Assembly (NCBI RefSeq): GCF_000316665.1 | Contig: NC_019678.1 | Location: forward strand, 2,418,001-2,482,000 | Direction: 5' to 3' | DNA: 64,000 nt | Source: Rivularia sp. PCC 7116 | Lineage (GTDB): Bacteria; Cyanobacteriota; Cyanobacteriia; Cyanobacteriales; Nostocaceae | Part shown: one piece after another, positions 26,500 through 36,054 of the stretch | Layout of the letters: every line of letters begins with the position of its first letter | Position numbering within the stretch: position 1 is the first letter of the stretch | Notes under the pieces: model-generated | What the model was told of the DNA's origin: nothing | The model's database searches: none | The model's input: the letters and a program-made list of their open reading frames with translations, nothing else | Made by a program: the position numbers and the translations under genes

Positions 26500-29400
26500 A
26501 TGAGTACCGTTTTATACACTGACGCTCAGGCAGTAAATATCTACCCCGCATCAGATTTGTTTTTGCGCCATCGCCTGCAAATCGTAGAGGAAGTGTGGGA
26601 ATTAGTTCTCCGTGAAGAATGCGGACAACAAATGGTAGATCTCCTCAGACAACTACGCGATTTATGCTCTCCAGAAGGACAAGCAACTGATAACCAAGCT
26701 TCTTCGGTATCAAGCTTAATTGAAAATTTGAGCATTAATGAAGCAATTAGAGCGGCTCGTGGATTTGCTTTGTATTTTCAATTAATAAATATCGTAGAAC
26801 AGGATTACGAACAAAAACAGCAGCTAACTCGCTACGAAGAAGAAGAGCGATCTGGAGAGAAAGAAACTTTACCGCCTATTATTTATTCGAGCAATCAACA
26901 GGTTGAAGATGTTCATCTCAACAGCGGCGTTAATGCAGATTTACTAGTCAAAAGTTGGCAAGCCAAACCAAATTCAAAAGACAAAGGGACATTTGCCGAA
27001 CTATTTCCCAAATTATTCAAGTTAAACGTACCTCCGGCACAGATTCAACGGTTAATTGCACAATTGGATGTGCGTTTGGTGTTTACGGCTCACCCCACTG
27101 AAATTGTCCGTCCCACCATCCGAGAAAAACAGCGACGAGTTGTAGATTTACTACAAAATCTGGATGCATCCGAAAAACGTTCTGGTAATACTAGCGCCGG
27201 AGTTTATTCTTGGGAAACAACCCAACTCCGCTCTCAATTGCTTGAAGAGATACGTTTGTGGTGGCGTACCGATGAACTACATCAATTTAAACCAAGCGTA
27301 CTTGATGAAGTAGACTACGCGCTGCATTACTTCCAAGAAGTTTTATTTGAAGCAATTCCTCAGCTTTACCAGCGTCTGGAGTACTCATTAAATTCGACTT
27401 TTTCGAGACTTGAGCCACCTAGTAAAAGCTTTTGCCAGTTTGGTTCTTGGGTAGGTTCCGATAGAGATGGAAATCCTTCCGTAACACCGGAAATTACTTG
27501 GCAGACTGCTTGCTATCAACGCCATATGGTGTTAAACAAATACATTGATTCTGCTAAGGGTTTAATTGAATTACTCAGCGTATCGCTACACTGGAGCGAC
27601 GTACTACCTGACTTATTAGAATCTCTGGAAATTGAACAGTCCCAGATGAGCGAAGTTTATGATGAATTAGCATTACGCTATCGTCAAGAACCTTATCGTT
27701 TAAAGCTCGCTTATGTCGTAAAAAGACTAGAAAACACGCGGGAACGTAATTCAGCATTGCGGAAGCGGGAAATCATTAAAGACGATAAAGCTCCAATTTA
27801 CCGTTCTGTTTCAGAATTTTTAGCCGATTTGAGGTTAATTCAACGCAACTTGTCAGAAACGGGTTTAAAGTGTCAGCAATTGGAAAATCTCCTGACACAA
27901 GTTGAAATTTTTGGCTTTAATTTGACCCAATTAGATATTAGGCAAGAATCAACTCGTCACAGCGATGCAATCGGCGAAATTCTCGAATATCTAGGAATTT
28001 TAGACCAAAAGTACGATGACTTACCAGAAGAAGAAAAAATTGCTTGGTTAACTAAAGAACTGCAAACAAGAAGACCTCTAATTCCCGCTCAGCTACCGTT
28101 TGGGGATAAAACCAACGAAATCGTGGAGACGATGCGCTTAGTGCATTCGTTGCAAAAAGAATTTGGTTGCAACATTTGCCAAACTTACATTATCAGTATG
28201 TGTCGTTCCGTCAGCGATGTGCTGGAAGTATTGTTATTAGCTAAAGAAGCAGGACTTTATGACCCCGGAACGGCTGTAGGTACAATCCGAGTCATACCCT
28301 TATTTGAAACAGTAGAAGATTTACAGCGTTCGAGACAAGTAATGAAAGACTTGTTTTCTCTTCCTTTATATCGCGCTTTACTTGCCGGAGGATATGAAGT
28401 TTACGAGGAAGGCAAGGAAACAAAGCAAGAAGGCGAAAGTTCTCCTTTATATCCCAACTTACAGGAAATCATGTTGGGGTATTCTGACAGTAATAAAGAC
28501 TCTGGCTTCCTCAGCAGTAACTGGGAGATTCACAAAGCCCAAAAATCTTTGCAGCATATAGCAGAACAATACGGCTTGGGCGTGCGAATATTCCACGGAC
28601 GGGGTGGTTCCGTAGGACGCGGCGGCGGACCAGCTTATGAGGCAATTTTGGCGCAACCGGGCAAAAGTATTAACGGTCGGATAAAAATTACCGAACAAGG
28701 TGAAGTTTTAGCTTCTAAATATTCCCTACCGGATTTAGCACTATACAATCTCGAAACAATTACCACTGCCGTAATTCAAGCCAGTTTATTGCGTGCCGGG
28801 TTTGACGATATCGAACCTTGGAACGAAATCATGGAAGAATTAGCAGCGCGATCGCGTTCTCATTATCGAGATTTAATCTACGAACAACCGGATTTTATTG
28901 ACTTTTTCAATCAAGTTACCCCCATAGAAGAAATTAGTCAGTTACAAATTAGTTCTCGTCCGGCTCGTCGTCCGTCGGGTAAGAAAGGCTTGAGCAGTTT
29001 GCGTGCAATTCCCTGGGTATTTAGCTGGACGCAAACTAGATTTTTGCTACCTGCTTGGTATGGAGTAGGTACGGCGTTGCAAGAGTTTCTTAATGAAGCT
29101 CCAGAAGACCACATTCAATTATTGCAATGCTTTTACAGAAAATGGCCGTTTTTCAAAATGGTTATTTCTAAGGTAGAAATGACCTTGGCTAAAGTCGATT
29201 TACAAATGGGACGGCATTATGTAGAAGAGCTATCTAAAGATGAAGATAAGCAGCGTTTCGATCGAGTATTCAACCAGATTTCTAGCGAGTACTATCTGAC
29301 GAGAAATTTAGTGCTGAAAATCACCGGGCACGAAAGACTCTTGGATGGAGATCCAGTTTTACAACGTTCCGTACAATTAAGAAATGGTACTATTGTACCT

Positions 29401-29559
29401 TTAGGGTTTATCCAAGTATCTTTACTCAAGCGTTTACGTGATAGTAAAAACAATGCGAGTTCTGGAGTCATTCACTCGCGCTACAGTAAAGGAGAATTGC
29501 TCCGAGGGGCGCTTTTAACTATTAACGGAATCGCTGCGGGCATGAGAAATACTGGTTGA
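26500..29559 (+). CDS. ppc: Phosphoenolpyruvate carboxylase
   Basis: The enzyme adds bicarbonate to PEP to make oxaloacetate, the main anaplerotic step feeding amino-acid synthesis. At 1019 residues it has the usual cyanobacterial length. Catalytic signatures are intact: '[14 protein letters not shown]' with the active-site His near residue 200, '[12 protein letters not shown]' near 661, and the glycine-rich loop '[14 protein letters not shown]' near 697. The C-terminus ends in the conserved '[12 protein letters not shown]'. ATG 26500 follows a GAGGAT purine stretch. It ends upstream of a strong 17-bp terminator hairpin at 29715-29758. Confidence 0.98.
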   Translation: MSTVLYTDAQAVNIYPASDLFLRHRLQIVEEVWELVLREECGQQMVDLLRQLRDLCSPEGQATDNQASSVSSLIENLSINEAIRAARGFALYFQLINIVEQDYEQKQQLTRYEEEERSGEKETLPPIIYSSNQQVEDVHLNSGVNADLLVKSWQAKPNSKDKGTFAELFPKLFKLNVPPAQIQRLIAQLDVRLVFTAHPTEIVRPTIREKQRRVVDLLQNLDASEKRSGNTSAGVYSWETTQLRSQLLEEIRLWWRTDELHQFKPSVLDEVDYALHYFQEVLFEAIPQLYQRLEYSLNSTFSRLEPPSKSFCQFGSWVGSDRDGNPSVTPEITWQTACYQRHMVLNKYIDSAKGLIELLSVSLHWSDVLPDLLESLEIEQSQMSEVYDELALRYRQEPYRLKLAYVVKRLENTRERNSALRKREIIKDDKAPIYRSVSEFLADLRLIQRNLSETGLKCQQLENLLTQVEIFGFNLTQLDIRQESTRHSDAIGEILEYLGILDQKYDDLPEEEKIAWLTKELQTRRPLIPAQLPFGDKTNEIVETMRLVHSLQKEFGCNICQTYIISMCRSVSDVLEVLLLAKEAGLYDPGTAVGTIRVIPLFETVEDLQRSRQVMKDLFSLPLYRALLAGGYEVYEEGKETKQEGESSPLYPNLQEIMLGYSDSNKDSGFLSSNWEIHKAQKSLQHIAEQYGLGVRIFHGRGGSVGRGGGPAYEAILAQPGKSINGRIKITEQGEVLASKYSLPDLALYNLETITTAVIQASLLRAGFDDIEPWNEIMEELAARSRSHYRDLIYEQPDFIDFFNQVTPIEEISQLQISSRPARRPSGKKGLSSLRAIPWVFSWTQTRFLLPAWYGVGTALQEFLNEAPEDHIQLLQCFYRKWPFFKMVISKVEMTLAKVDLQMGRHYVEELSKDEDKQRFDRVFNQISSEYYLTRNLVLKITGHERLLDGDPVLQRSVQLRNGTIVPLGFIQVSLLKRLRDSKNNASSGVIHSRYSKGELLRGALLTINGIAAGMRNTG

Positions 29560-29896
29560 TTGAGAATTTAGAATTGGGCATTGGGCAATTTGTTGTTAAA
29601 TTGCTTAAGGCGTTGGATTACAACGTCTCTACAATCGTTTCCTACTGACTACAAAATGTAGGTAAATATAATTCGCTTAATTCCGCAATGCCAAAATGGC
29701 ATTACAGAAAATCAAAAACTCCGATTTCTATAAAAATCAAAATAGAAATCGGAGTTTTGCTAATTATTATTTTTTCGTTGCGTATTTGGTAGTTCAATAG
29801 CTGAGGTAACTAGCGATACATATTTAAATATTTTTCCAGCTATTGATTCACAAGTTAATTATTTATAGGCTTTCGGAGAATCCCTGACAAATAAAT
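29560..29896. other. Gap between ppc and the pentapeptide gene
   Basis: A 337-base gap between convergent genes. It holds a short GGGCATT remnant, a GTCTCTAC half-repeat near 29621, and a strong terminator (29715-29758). No ORF. Confidence 0.6.
29715..29758. terminator. Strong bidirectional terminator after ppc
   Basis: AAAACTCCGATTTCTAT (29715-29731) and ATAGAAATCGGAGTTTT (29742-29758) form a perfect 17-base stem around ten bases, with A and T runs at the two ends. It can serve ppc on the plus strand and the pentapeptide gene on the minus strand. Confidence 0.9.
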
Positions 29897-30367
29897 TTAA
29901 TCCCAATCTGGAAAAGGATTAGCATTACCATCCACTGCTTCTCCACCAATACCAATTCCTGTATGGAATATTTCGGCATTAGTGATGTTAATGTCATCCA
30001 TGGATGCTTCGTATACGTTAGAGTCGTAAATTTTAGCACTGGCTAAATTGGCATCATTCAAATTAGCTTGCTTAAAATTAACGTTGGTTAAGAATGCCGA
30101 GGTTAATTTAGCATCTTCTAAATTCGCACCAGTCAAATCAGCACCTTCTAGATTAGCGTGTTCGAGGTTTGCTCCCCGAAGATCTGCTCCTCTCAAATCA
30201 GCACCAATTAAATGCAAGCCTCGTAGATTCGCTCCTGATAAGTCGCAACCTACACATTCCCTAGTTTCAAGTAGCTTTTGAACATGCTGCGGATTTTCAG
30301 CTTTCACTGAGCTAGTAAAAAGCAGGGGAGCTACTACAGTTAGAGCAACCAAAAGTTTCTTAATCAT
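29897..30367 (-). CDS. Secreted pentapeptide-repeat protein
   Basis: A 156-residue protein with a cleavable signal peptide (MIKKLLVALTVVAPLLFTSSVKA, cut after SVKA). It then has a short 'RECVGCDLSGANL' motif with a Cys-x-x-Cys pair. About twelve pentapeptide repeats follow, of the A(D/N)LxG type ('LRGADLRGANLEHANLEGAD'), forming a right-handed quadrilateral beta helix. The C-terminus is unrelated and acidic. Exported pentapeptide proteins are common in cyanobacteria, mostly of unknown function. The ETRECVGCDLSGANL start is a recurring form in that group. Confidence 0.88.
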   Translation of the reverse strand: MIKKLLVALTVVAPLLFTSSVKAENPQHVQKLLETRECVGCDLSGANLRGLHLIGADLRGADLRGANLEHANLEGADLTGANLEDAKLTSAFLTNVNFKQANLNDANLASAKIYDSNVYEASMDDINITNAEIFHTGIGIGGEAVDGNANPFPDWD

Positions 30368-30895
30368 AAATTTTTCCCCTTTTGCAATCGAATATCTTCC
30401 GTTCGTTTCCTCACGATTCTATTATCTCATTAATTTCCCAGAGTATAAGGATTAACGATAAAGCTTCACAGTGAGAATCGTTTTCATTTGACATTTAAAC
30501 TAGAAAAATCTTGAATATGTTTAATATTATGGGGGTTTTCAGCTATTCTCAGATTCTAAAAGTGTTGATTTCTTAATGTAAATTTTTATTAATACTAATT
30601 TCAATCGAGTATAATTTAATTTTATTTATTAAAAGATATTCGAGGAACAGTTCTATAGGAAGCTTCTAATTGACTATAATTTAGTCAGATTTTATTTCCC
30701 GATTAAATGGAGCAATAAGAAAAATCAATTTTTCCTGTTTTCATCAAAAGCTGCATTTTATTTAATGCGGCAGTAAAAACTTGCAGGAATAGTATCAAAT
30801 GCAAAATTATTTGATCGGCAGTCAAAAGATGAAATATTACTCTAAAGTCATTTAGCCATAGAGATATTTATCTGAATATTATAGATTCAATCAAA
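30368..30895. other. AT-rich non-coding gap
   Basis: A 528-base gap with promoter sequence for the pentapeptide gene at one end. A GCTGCAT...ATGCGGC hairpin lies near 30751-30773. No repeat family or coding frame of interest is visible. Confidence 0.5.
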
Positions 30896-30969
30896 TCGGA
30901 GCGGCGGGATTTGAACCCACGACCTCCACTACCCCAAAGTGGCGCGCTACCAAGCTGCGCTACGCCCCG
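30896..30969 (-). tRNA. tRNA-Pro (anticodon GGG)
   Basis: On the minus strand a 74-base cloverleaf is seen. The acceptor stem is CGGGGCG/CGCTCCG. The D arm contains AGCGCAGCTTGGTAGCGC. The anticodon arm is CCACT-TTGGGGT-AGTGG with GGG at 34-36. The T arm is GTGGG-TTCAAAT-CCCGC. The discriminator base is A, and CCA is not encoded. It reads CCC/CCU codons. No intron or neighbouring tRNA is seen. Confidence 0.97.
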
Positions 30970-31081
30970 CAAATCGGACTTTAAAAATAGGATTTTAAAT
31001 TTTTCCTTGTAGAAATATTAAATCCTTGGGGTTTTAACTTTAGTATATTAGCACAAAATTGAAACGAAACAACTATTTAGT

Positions 31082-31444
31082 TCAAAAAACATCGAGCATA
31101 GCTGCGGCTTGAATTAAATCTCGAACGACAGTGGAGTCCCATTTACCTTCAACGCCACGACCTGAATTGAGAATAAAACGTAAACTATAGGCATGGGGAT
31201 AACCTTCTACTTCCATCCACAGCAAACTGCTTTCTGCTTCGCAGGCAATTTTTTCTTCATCCATCAATTCCGATTCCATTTGCTGCATAGTGTCTGCAAG
31301 CTGTCTTAACAGACGACAAAAATCATTTAGCTCGGCTTCCGTTAATTCAACAGCCCATTCATCCGTACCTACTAAACCTTTAAATTCTCTTGCTACTGGA
31401 TTAACGCCGATACGCCAACCGTTTCCTTTTTTGAGTACGCGCAT
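31082..31444 (-). CDS. DUF1818 family protein
   Basis: A soluble protein of 120 residues if started at ATG 31444 (MRVLKKGNGWRIGVNP). The in-frame extension to 31495 is built from repeat-like DNA and is probably not translated. The sequence 'FKGLVGTDEWAVELTEAELNDFCRLLRQLADTM' is the typical core of DUF1818, a small family found in cyanobacteria. Function is unknown. It lies in the same orientation as rpoZ with one gene between. Confidence 0.82.
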   Translation of the reverse strand: MRVLKKGNGWRIGVNPVAREFKGLVGTDEWAVELTEAELNDFCRLLRQLADTMQQMESELMDEEKIACEAESSLLWMEVEGYPHAYSLRFILNSGRGVEGKWDSTVVRDLIQAAAMLDVF

Positions 31445-31531
31445 GGGGAAGGGTGGGGAATAGGGAGATAAGGAGATGGAGATAATAATAACCAACTACC
31501 AATGCTCAATACCCGATGCCTAATATTTTAT

Positions 31532-32008
31532 TTATTTTTGATTGAATATGTTAACCAAAGTTTGAATTAAAGTGTTGCGCTCGGAGCGATTGAGAGCTTT
31601 GATTGCAGCGCGATCGCCATCAATTGGGTTTTTTGTTAAAGTCTTAGAACCTGGATAGGAAGCATCATACATTATTTCGTTAGCGCCTAGATAATCGGCT
31701 AATGTTAATTTCCAATCTAAGCGAGTATTAGGCGCTCTGCCTTTGATATAAACGTGATAGCGTATGAGACGACGAGCTAAAGTTTGATTTTCGGAGACTT
31801 TGCGAGTCTTTTTGCTAACATATTTGTTTTCTCGGGGGAATTCAGGCAACTGCTGATAAACTTTTCGCCAAGCATCTGATGAAGCTATTGTCTGAGCAAC
31901 AGTAGGTTGTATTCCGAATATATTTGTATTTAAATTTATGTACGGCGAAGTTAGGATAACCGCACCAGTTGCGATAATGGCTGTAAGTAGCCTGTATTTT
32001 AATTTCAT
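31532..32008 (-). CDS. Exported hypothetical protein
   Basis: A 158-residue protein with an N-terminal signal or anchor (MKLKYRLLTAIIATGAVILT). The mature part is basic, with 'SSDAWRKVYQQLPEFPRENKYVSKKTRKV' and 'ARRLIRYHVYIKGRAPNTRLDWKLTLADYLGANE'. It looks like a conserved cyanobacterial periplasmic protein, but I recognise no domain or catalytic motif. It sits between the DUF1818 gene and rpoZ on the same strand, separated from each by repeat-containing gaps. Confidence 0.7.
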   Translation of the reverse strand: MKLKYRLLTAIIATGAVILTSPYINLNTNIFGIQPTVAQTIASSDAWRKVYQQLPEFPRENKYVSKKTRKVSENQTLARRLIRYHVYIKGRAPNTRLDWKLTLADYLGANEIMYDASYPGSKTLTKNPIDGDRAAIKALNRSERNTLIQTLVNIFNQK

Positions 32009-32171
32009 CGAAAAATGAATAGTTAGCAGTTAGCAGTTAACAATATGATGTTACAGTTCATCATAAAGCTTTAACTTTTCTTCAATGCAATTACTTTGCA
32101 ACAATAGTGTTGGGTTGCTCTGCGTTTAGCCCAACCTACTATCTACTGATAACTGTTCACTGCTAACTGTA

Positions 32172-32408
32172 TTACATTTCGCCGATGATTTCTGGCTGGG
32201 TTAATTCGTCGGACATTTCAATAATCGAGCGTAATACAGGCTTCATCAATACATCTTCGGTATTGTCGAAATCTTCGTAACGCCTGCGTTTAGCGCGGTT
32301 TGCCACTTGAACTGTAATCCGATAGCGGTTGGAAGCCGCACTGATTAAATCTTCGGCACGGTGCATGATTTGAGATTGAGTTGTCTCGAATTTAGAACGC
32401 CTTAGCAT
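32172..32408 (-). CDS. rpoZ: RNA polymerase omega subunit
   Basis: The 78-residue omega subunit helps fold and hold the beta' subunit. The sequence '[33 protein letters not shown]' is the conserved omega core (the RAEDLI...NRYxI...VAxRAKRRR pattern), and the length is normal for cyanobacteria. ATG 32408 begins MLRRSKFE. It stands close to the DUF1818 gene. Confidence 0.92.
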   Translation of the reverse strand: MLRRSKFETTQSQIMHRAEDLISAASNRYRITVQVANRAKRRRYEDFDNTEDVLMKPVLRSIIEMSDELTQPEIIGEM

Positions 32409-32552
32409 AATTACTGGTTCAAAGGGACAACTATTAGTTTAACAAGGGATTGGGAGAGATGGGGAGATGAGGAGGGAGAGGGGAGAGAGGGGGAAGAATA
32501 AAATTATTAACAATTAACAACGCCCAATGCCCTATGCCCCATGCCCAATTCC

Positions 32553-33704
32553 TTACTTTCTTTTAAAAATTATCATTTCGGTTCCAACTACTGGGCTGCG
32601 GGCTATGAGTTTACCTTGCAAATCAGTAATTTCTAGGTGGGTAAAATCTAGTTCTTGGGAACGCTGTAATATTTCTGCGGCTAGTTTGTCTTGTTGCTTT
32701 TTTTCTAAGCTGTACCAATTATTGCGAATTTTAATCGTGAGATTACTGTTTAAAAAGTTGGCTTGAATTGATTCTATGATTTCTGAAAAAGTGCGATCGC
32801 TGGAGCTAGAACCTTTAAAATTAAGGCTGATTTCACCAACTTGATTTTGAATTGCTGCTATCAAGGTTTCTTCTGGTGTTAACGGTGTGATTTCTAATTC
32901 TTCCTGTGGTGGAATTTCAATTTCTGGTTCAGATGTAGTTTCTTCTTGAGGAGCTTTTTGTTCTATTAAAGGTGGGATTTCAACTTCTGGCTCAGATGCT
33001 GTTTCTTTTTGAATTGGCTCGGAAGTTTTTTGTGTCTCCTTCTCAGATGCAGTTTCTTCTTGGGGAGCTTTTTGTTCTATTAAAGGTGGGATTTCAACTT
33101 CTGGCTTAGATGCTGTTTCTTCTTTAGTTGGCTCAGAAGTTGTTTGCGTCTTGATAACAGATGGAATCTCTTCTTCTAGCTCGGATACAGTTTCTTCTTG
33201 AATTGGCTCAGAAGTTTTTTGTGTCTGTGTGGCAGAAACAGTTTCTTCTTCTGGTGGTAGGGAAACAGTTTCTTTCTCTGGCACTATAGATTTTGGTTCA
33301 GTAGTAGATACTACCTGTGGAATGTCTGTGTTTGTGGCAACGGCAGCTACTTGTGACGGTTTGCGTTCAAAAGCGTTTGAAGTTACCAAAAATATGATTA
33401 CCGCTAATCCACCGATAATTCCCGTCAAAGCTGTATCTGACAATTTTGCTGATAGTTGTACTGGTACAATAAGCCGAATTTTTCCTAATATACCAATCCA
33501 AAGCTGCTGAAGCCTTTGTAAAAAACCTGATTTCTCTTCGCTACCGGGTGTGGGTTCGGTTTCTAAATTGTCTGCGGTAGTTTCTAATAATCCACTAGTA
33601 CCTCGTAAAACTTTCACTAACAATGTTTTCCAGAATGGAAGTTTTTCTGGAGAGGAGGATGGCTGAGTAGAAGATGGTTGTATATCTTGATTTTCTTGCG
33701 GCAT
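32553..33704 (-). CDS. Single-pass membrane protein with Glu/Pro repeats
   Basis: A 383-residue protein. Residues 1-90 are cytoplasmic-like ('LPFWKTLLVKVLRGTSGLLETTADNL'). One membrane helix is near 92-110 ('ALTGIIGGLAVIIFLVTSN'). A long acidic, Glu/Thr/Pro-rich repeat region follows (about 130-275), with the unit 'EVEIPPLIEQKAPQEETAS' repeated. The final 105 residues form a compact domain ('LIAAIQNQVGEISLNFKGSSS...FLNSNLTIKIRNNWYSLEKKQQDKLAAEIL'). I do not recognise this domain. The repeat may be a flexible spacer that reaches from the membrane into the periplasm. Repeat number may vary between strains. Confidence 0.75.
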   Translation of the reverse strand: MPQENQDIQPSSTQPSSSPEKLPFWKTLLVKVLRGTSGLLETTADNLETEPTPGSEEKSGFLQRLQQLWIGILGKIRLIVPVQLSAKLSDTALTGIIGGLAVIIFLVTSNAFERKPSQVAAVATNTDIPQVVSTTEPKSIVPEKETVSLPPEEETVSATQTQKTSEPIQEETVSELEEEIPSVIKTQTTSEPTKEETASKPEVEIPPLIEQKAPQEETASEKETQKTSEPIQKETASEPEVEIPPLIEQKAPQEETTSEPEIEIPPQEELEITPLTPEETLIAAIQNQVGEISLNFKGSSSSDRTFSEIIESIQANFLNSNLTIKIRNNWYSLEKKQQDKLAAEILQRSQELDFTHLEITDLQGKLIARSPVVGTEMIIFKRK

Positions 33705-34074
33705 GGAATTATAAAATACAGACTAACTAAATTAAATAGAGTATAAATTCGGATATGAGCTTTAAGCAGCAGCTTTAATTTATCACTGTTATTAATTTGG
33801 TCAAGTTTTTGATAGCTAATTTGTAACTTAAATACATCATTTATTTCGATTTCATAAATTATATTTTTTGTTTTATAGGCTACAAGACTTAATCTTGATT
33901 TAGTCAATTGATTATTTCTTTTTAAACAAATTGATTTAACTAATTTATTTAATTAAATATCGGTTTTATAGAACACTAATGTCGCAACTAGAGAAAGATA
34001 ATCAAGCTATCTTTACTAATAAGTACGTCTTCTATTGAACAGATAATTCTAAGTATTTTAACTTAACTCAAAGT
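33705..34074. other. AT-rich gap upstream of the Septu-like pair
   Basis: A 370-base divergent intergenic region between the Glu/Pro-repeat gene and the AAA ATPase. It must hold promoters for both. I looked for a reverse transcriptase frame and for a retron msr/msd and found neither; no other gene fits. Confidence 0.5.
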
Positions 34075-35331
34075 ATGAAAATTAAGCGTATTGAAATGCA
34101 GTCTTTTCGAGGAATTGGCGATATGGCGCTGGAATTCCAGGAAGATGAACCGAATGTAATTATTGGTATTAACGGTGTAGGTAAATCCAGTATTCTCGAA
34201 TGTATTGCAATTCTATTATCTCGTTATACAAAACCAGTTCAGTTTCCTACAACTTCGGGAAGATTATTTCAGGAAGAAGATATTTCTACCGGAAGTGAAG
34301 AAACTCGTAACGAGATTACAGTTGAAACTGATGAAGGTGAAGTAACTTGGTGTCTTTCTAAGCAAAGAAAAAAGCGTAGTAAGACTGTCGGTAGCGATTT
34401 AAGCGAGTTACGCAAATTAATTGACGAAACTCACGAACAATTAAAAAATGATTCTGAATTTAATTTACCAGTTATTGTTCATTATGGCGTAAATCGCGCC
34501 GTACTTGAAATTCCTTTGAGAGGTCGTAAAAAGAATTCTAACGAACGTGCAAGCGCTTACGAGCAATCCTTAGACAGCGTACAAATAAACTTTAATAGCT
34601 TCTTCCAATGGTTTAGAAAGCTAGAAGATTTAGAAAACGAACAAAGACTAGATGATTCTAATTTTGTTAACCATCAATTAGAAGCAGTCAGACAAGCAAT
34701 TTATTCTTTGATTACAGGTTTATCTAACTTAAGAATCCGTCGTTCTCCATTAAGAATGACCGTGAAAAAACAGGATAGAGAACTGAATGTTAATCAGCTA
34801 TCCGACGGAGAAAAATGCTTGCTGGCAATGGTGGGAGACTTAGCTCGGAGATTAGCAATTGCAAATCCCGGACTTGAAGATCCATTACTAGGTGATGGTA
34901 TTGTTTTAATCGACGAAATTGAGTTGCATTTACATCCTAGATGGCAAAGAGATATTATCCCAGCGTTGAAAAAAACGTTTCCTAACTGTCAGTTTATTGT
35001 TACCACTCATTCACCACAAGTAATTAGTCACGTTCGTGCTGAGGGAGTCTTCATTTTAGAAAGAGATGAAGAACAAGGACTGATTATTATGAGTCCTGAA
35101 GGTTCCTACGGAAGAGACAGCAATAGCATCTTAGAAGACTTAATGGAAGTTCCTGAAAGACCTCAAAAAATCAAAGATAGTTTACAAGAATTATTCAGAT
35201 TTATTGACGACGGGAATTTAGAAGGTGCGAAAGAATTACGCGAAGAATTAGCATCAGAAATTGGCGACGACGAACCGGAATTTGTTCGAGCGGATGTACT
35301 GATTCGACGTAAGGAAATTCTCAACAAATGA
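34075..35331 (+). CDS. AAA (ABC/SMC-like) ATPase, PtuA-like, of a Septu-type defence pair
   Basis: A 418-residue ATPase of the overcoming-lysogenisation/AAA_21 type. It has 'RIEMQSFRGIGDMALEF' at the N-terminus, Walker A GINGVGKSS (31-39), and a charged, helical middle insertion. An ABC-like signature, LSDGEK, lies near 242-247. Walker B is 'IVLIDEIELHLHP' near 277-289, and a 'VTTHSPQVI' switch motif follows. Such ATPases pair with an HNH nuclease in Septu (PtuA-PtuB) and in retron effector pairs. The next gene encodes an HNH protein and overlaps by four bases (ATGA). Defence is an inference from this pairing. There is no reverse transcriptase, so it is not a retron. Confidence 0.82.
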   Translation: MKIKRIEMQSFRGIGDMALEFQEDEPNVIIGINGVGKSSILECIAILLSRYTKPVQFPTTSGRLFQEEDISTGSEETRNEITVETDEGEVTWCLSKQRKKRSKTVGSDLSELRKLIDETHEQLKNDSEFNLPVIVHYGVNRAVLEIPLRGRKKNSNERASAYEQSLDSVQINFNSFFQWFRKLEDLENEQRLDDSNFVNHQLEAVRQAIYSLITGLSNLRIRRSPLRMTVKKQDRELNVNQLSDGEKCLLAMVGDLARRLAIANPGLEDPLLGDGIVLIDEIELHLHPRWQRDIIPALKKTFPNCQFIVTTHSPQVISHVRAEGVFILERDEEQGLIIMSPEGSYGRDSNSILEDLMEVPERPQKIKDSLQELFRFIDDGNLEGAKELREELASEIGDDEPEFVRADVLIRRKEILNK

Positions 35332-35969
35332 AATATATTGAAAAAGGACCGCAGCCAAAAAGTTTAGCAGCTTACAACAAAAAAGTAAGCGCAAATACAA
35401 AGTGGAAGTCCTTCAATCGTAGCGTTAAAAATGACACTTACGATTCCATACTTCACGAACAAGGTTACATTTGTTGTTACTGCGGGATTAAAATTAGTCG
35501 CAGAAAATGCCATATCGAACATTACCGACCAAAAAGCAAATATACTCATCTGACATTTGATTACAGCAACTTAATTTCATCCTGTCAGGGAGAAGACGAA
35601 CAAAGACCAACTAAACCAGTACATTGCGGACATAAAAAAGGTGGTTGGTTCGACGAAGAGTTGATGATTTCGCCTTTAGATCCTAATTGCAGCAGCTACT
35701 TCAGATATACGGGAGCAGGAGAGATTTTACCAACAGAAGATCCCGAACATCAGGAAGCTGCCGAAACTACCATCAAAATGCTAGCGCTAGATATTAATAA
35801 GTTGAAGAAAATGCGTCGGAAAGCAGTTGAAGGAGTTATACAAGCAACACAAGGTTTGTCAGAAAAGGAAGTTAAGCAGCTAGCTGAAGCTTATTTAGAG
35901 AGAGACGGAAGCGAGAGTTATGCTCCCTTTTGGGCGACTATTGATTATGTGATGCGGCAGTTTTATTGA
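35328..35969 (+). CDS. HNH-type nuclease (TIGR02646/PtuB-like) of the Septu-type pair
   Basis: A 213-residue protein with an HNH core: 'YICCYCGIKISRRKCHIEHYRPKS', with cysteines 49, 50 and 52 and the H-I-E-H at 62-65. A second zinc-binding region follows ('HCGHKKGGWFDE') and then the 'MISPLDPNC' stretch that is typical of TIGR02646 proteins. In known pairs the ATPase restrains the nuclease until infection. The start ATG at 35328 lies within the stop of the ATPase gene (ATGA), which indicates translational coupling. After its stop comes a GAGACGTAGCA hairpin. Confidence 0.8.
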   Translation: MKYIEKGPQPKSLAAYNKKVSANTKWKSFNRSVKNDTYDSILHEQGYICCYCGIKISRRKCHIEHYRPKSKYTHLTFDYSNLISSCQGEDEQRPTKPVHCGHKKGGWFDEELMISPLDPNCSSYFRYTGAGEILPTEDPEHQEAAETTIKMLALDINKLKKMRRKAVEGVIQATQGLSEKEVKQLAEAYLERDGSESYAPFWATIDYVMRQFY

Positions 35970-35986
35970 TAGATATAGATGGTGTA

Positions 35987-36009
35987 GAGACGTAGCAGTG
36001 CTACGTCTC
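35987..36009. repeat. GAGACGTAGCA hairpin repeat
   Basis: An 11-base perfect stem, GAGACGTAGCA-G-TGCTACGTCTC. It lies 18 bases after the HNH gene stop and differs from the copy at 748-770 only in the central base. It may mark the 3' end of the defence operon. Confidence 0.8.
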
Positions 36010-36054
36010 ATTAATTTGGATTATTTCAAAAGGGAGTATCCTAATTTTTTAATT

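Noticed and set aside
33705-34074. Possible retron (msr/msd and reverse transcriptase) before the ATPase-HNH pair
   Set aside because: No reverse transcriptase frame exists on either strand nearby and no typical inverted repeats were seen. The pair stands alone.
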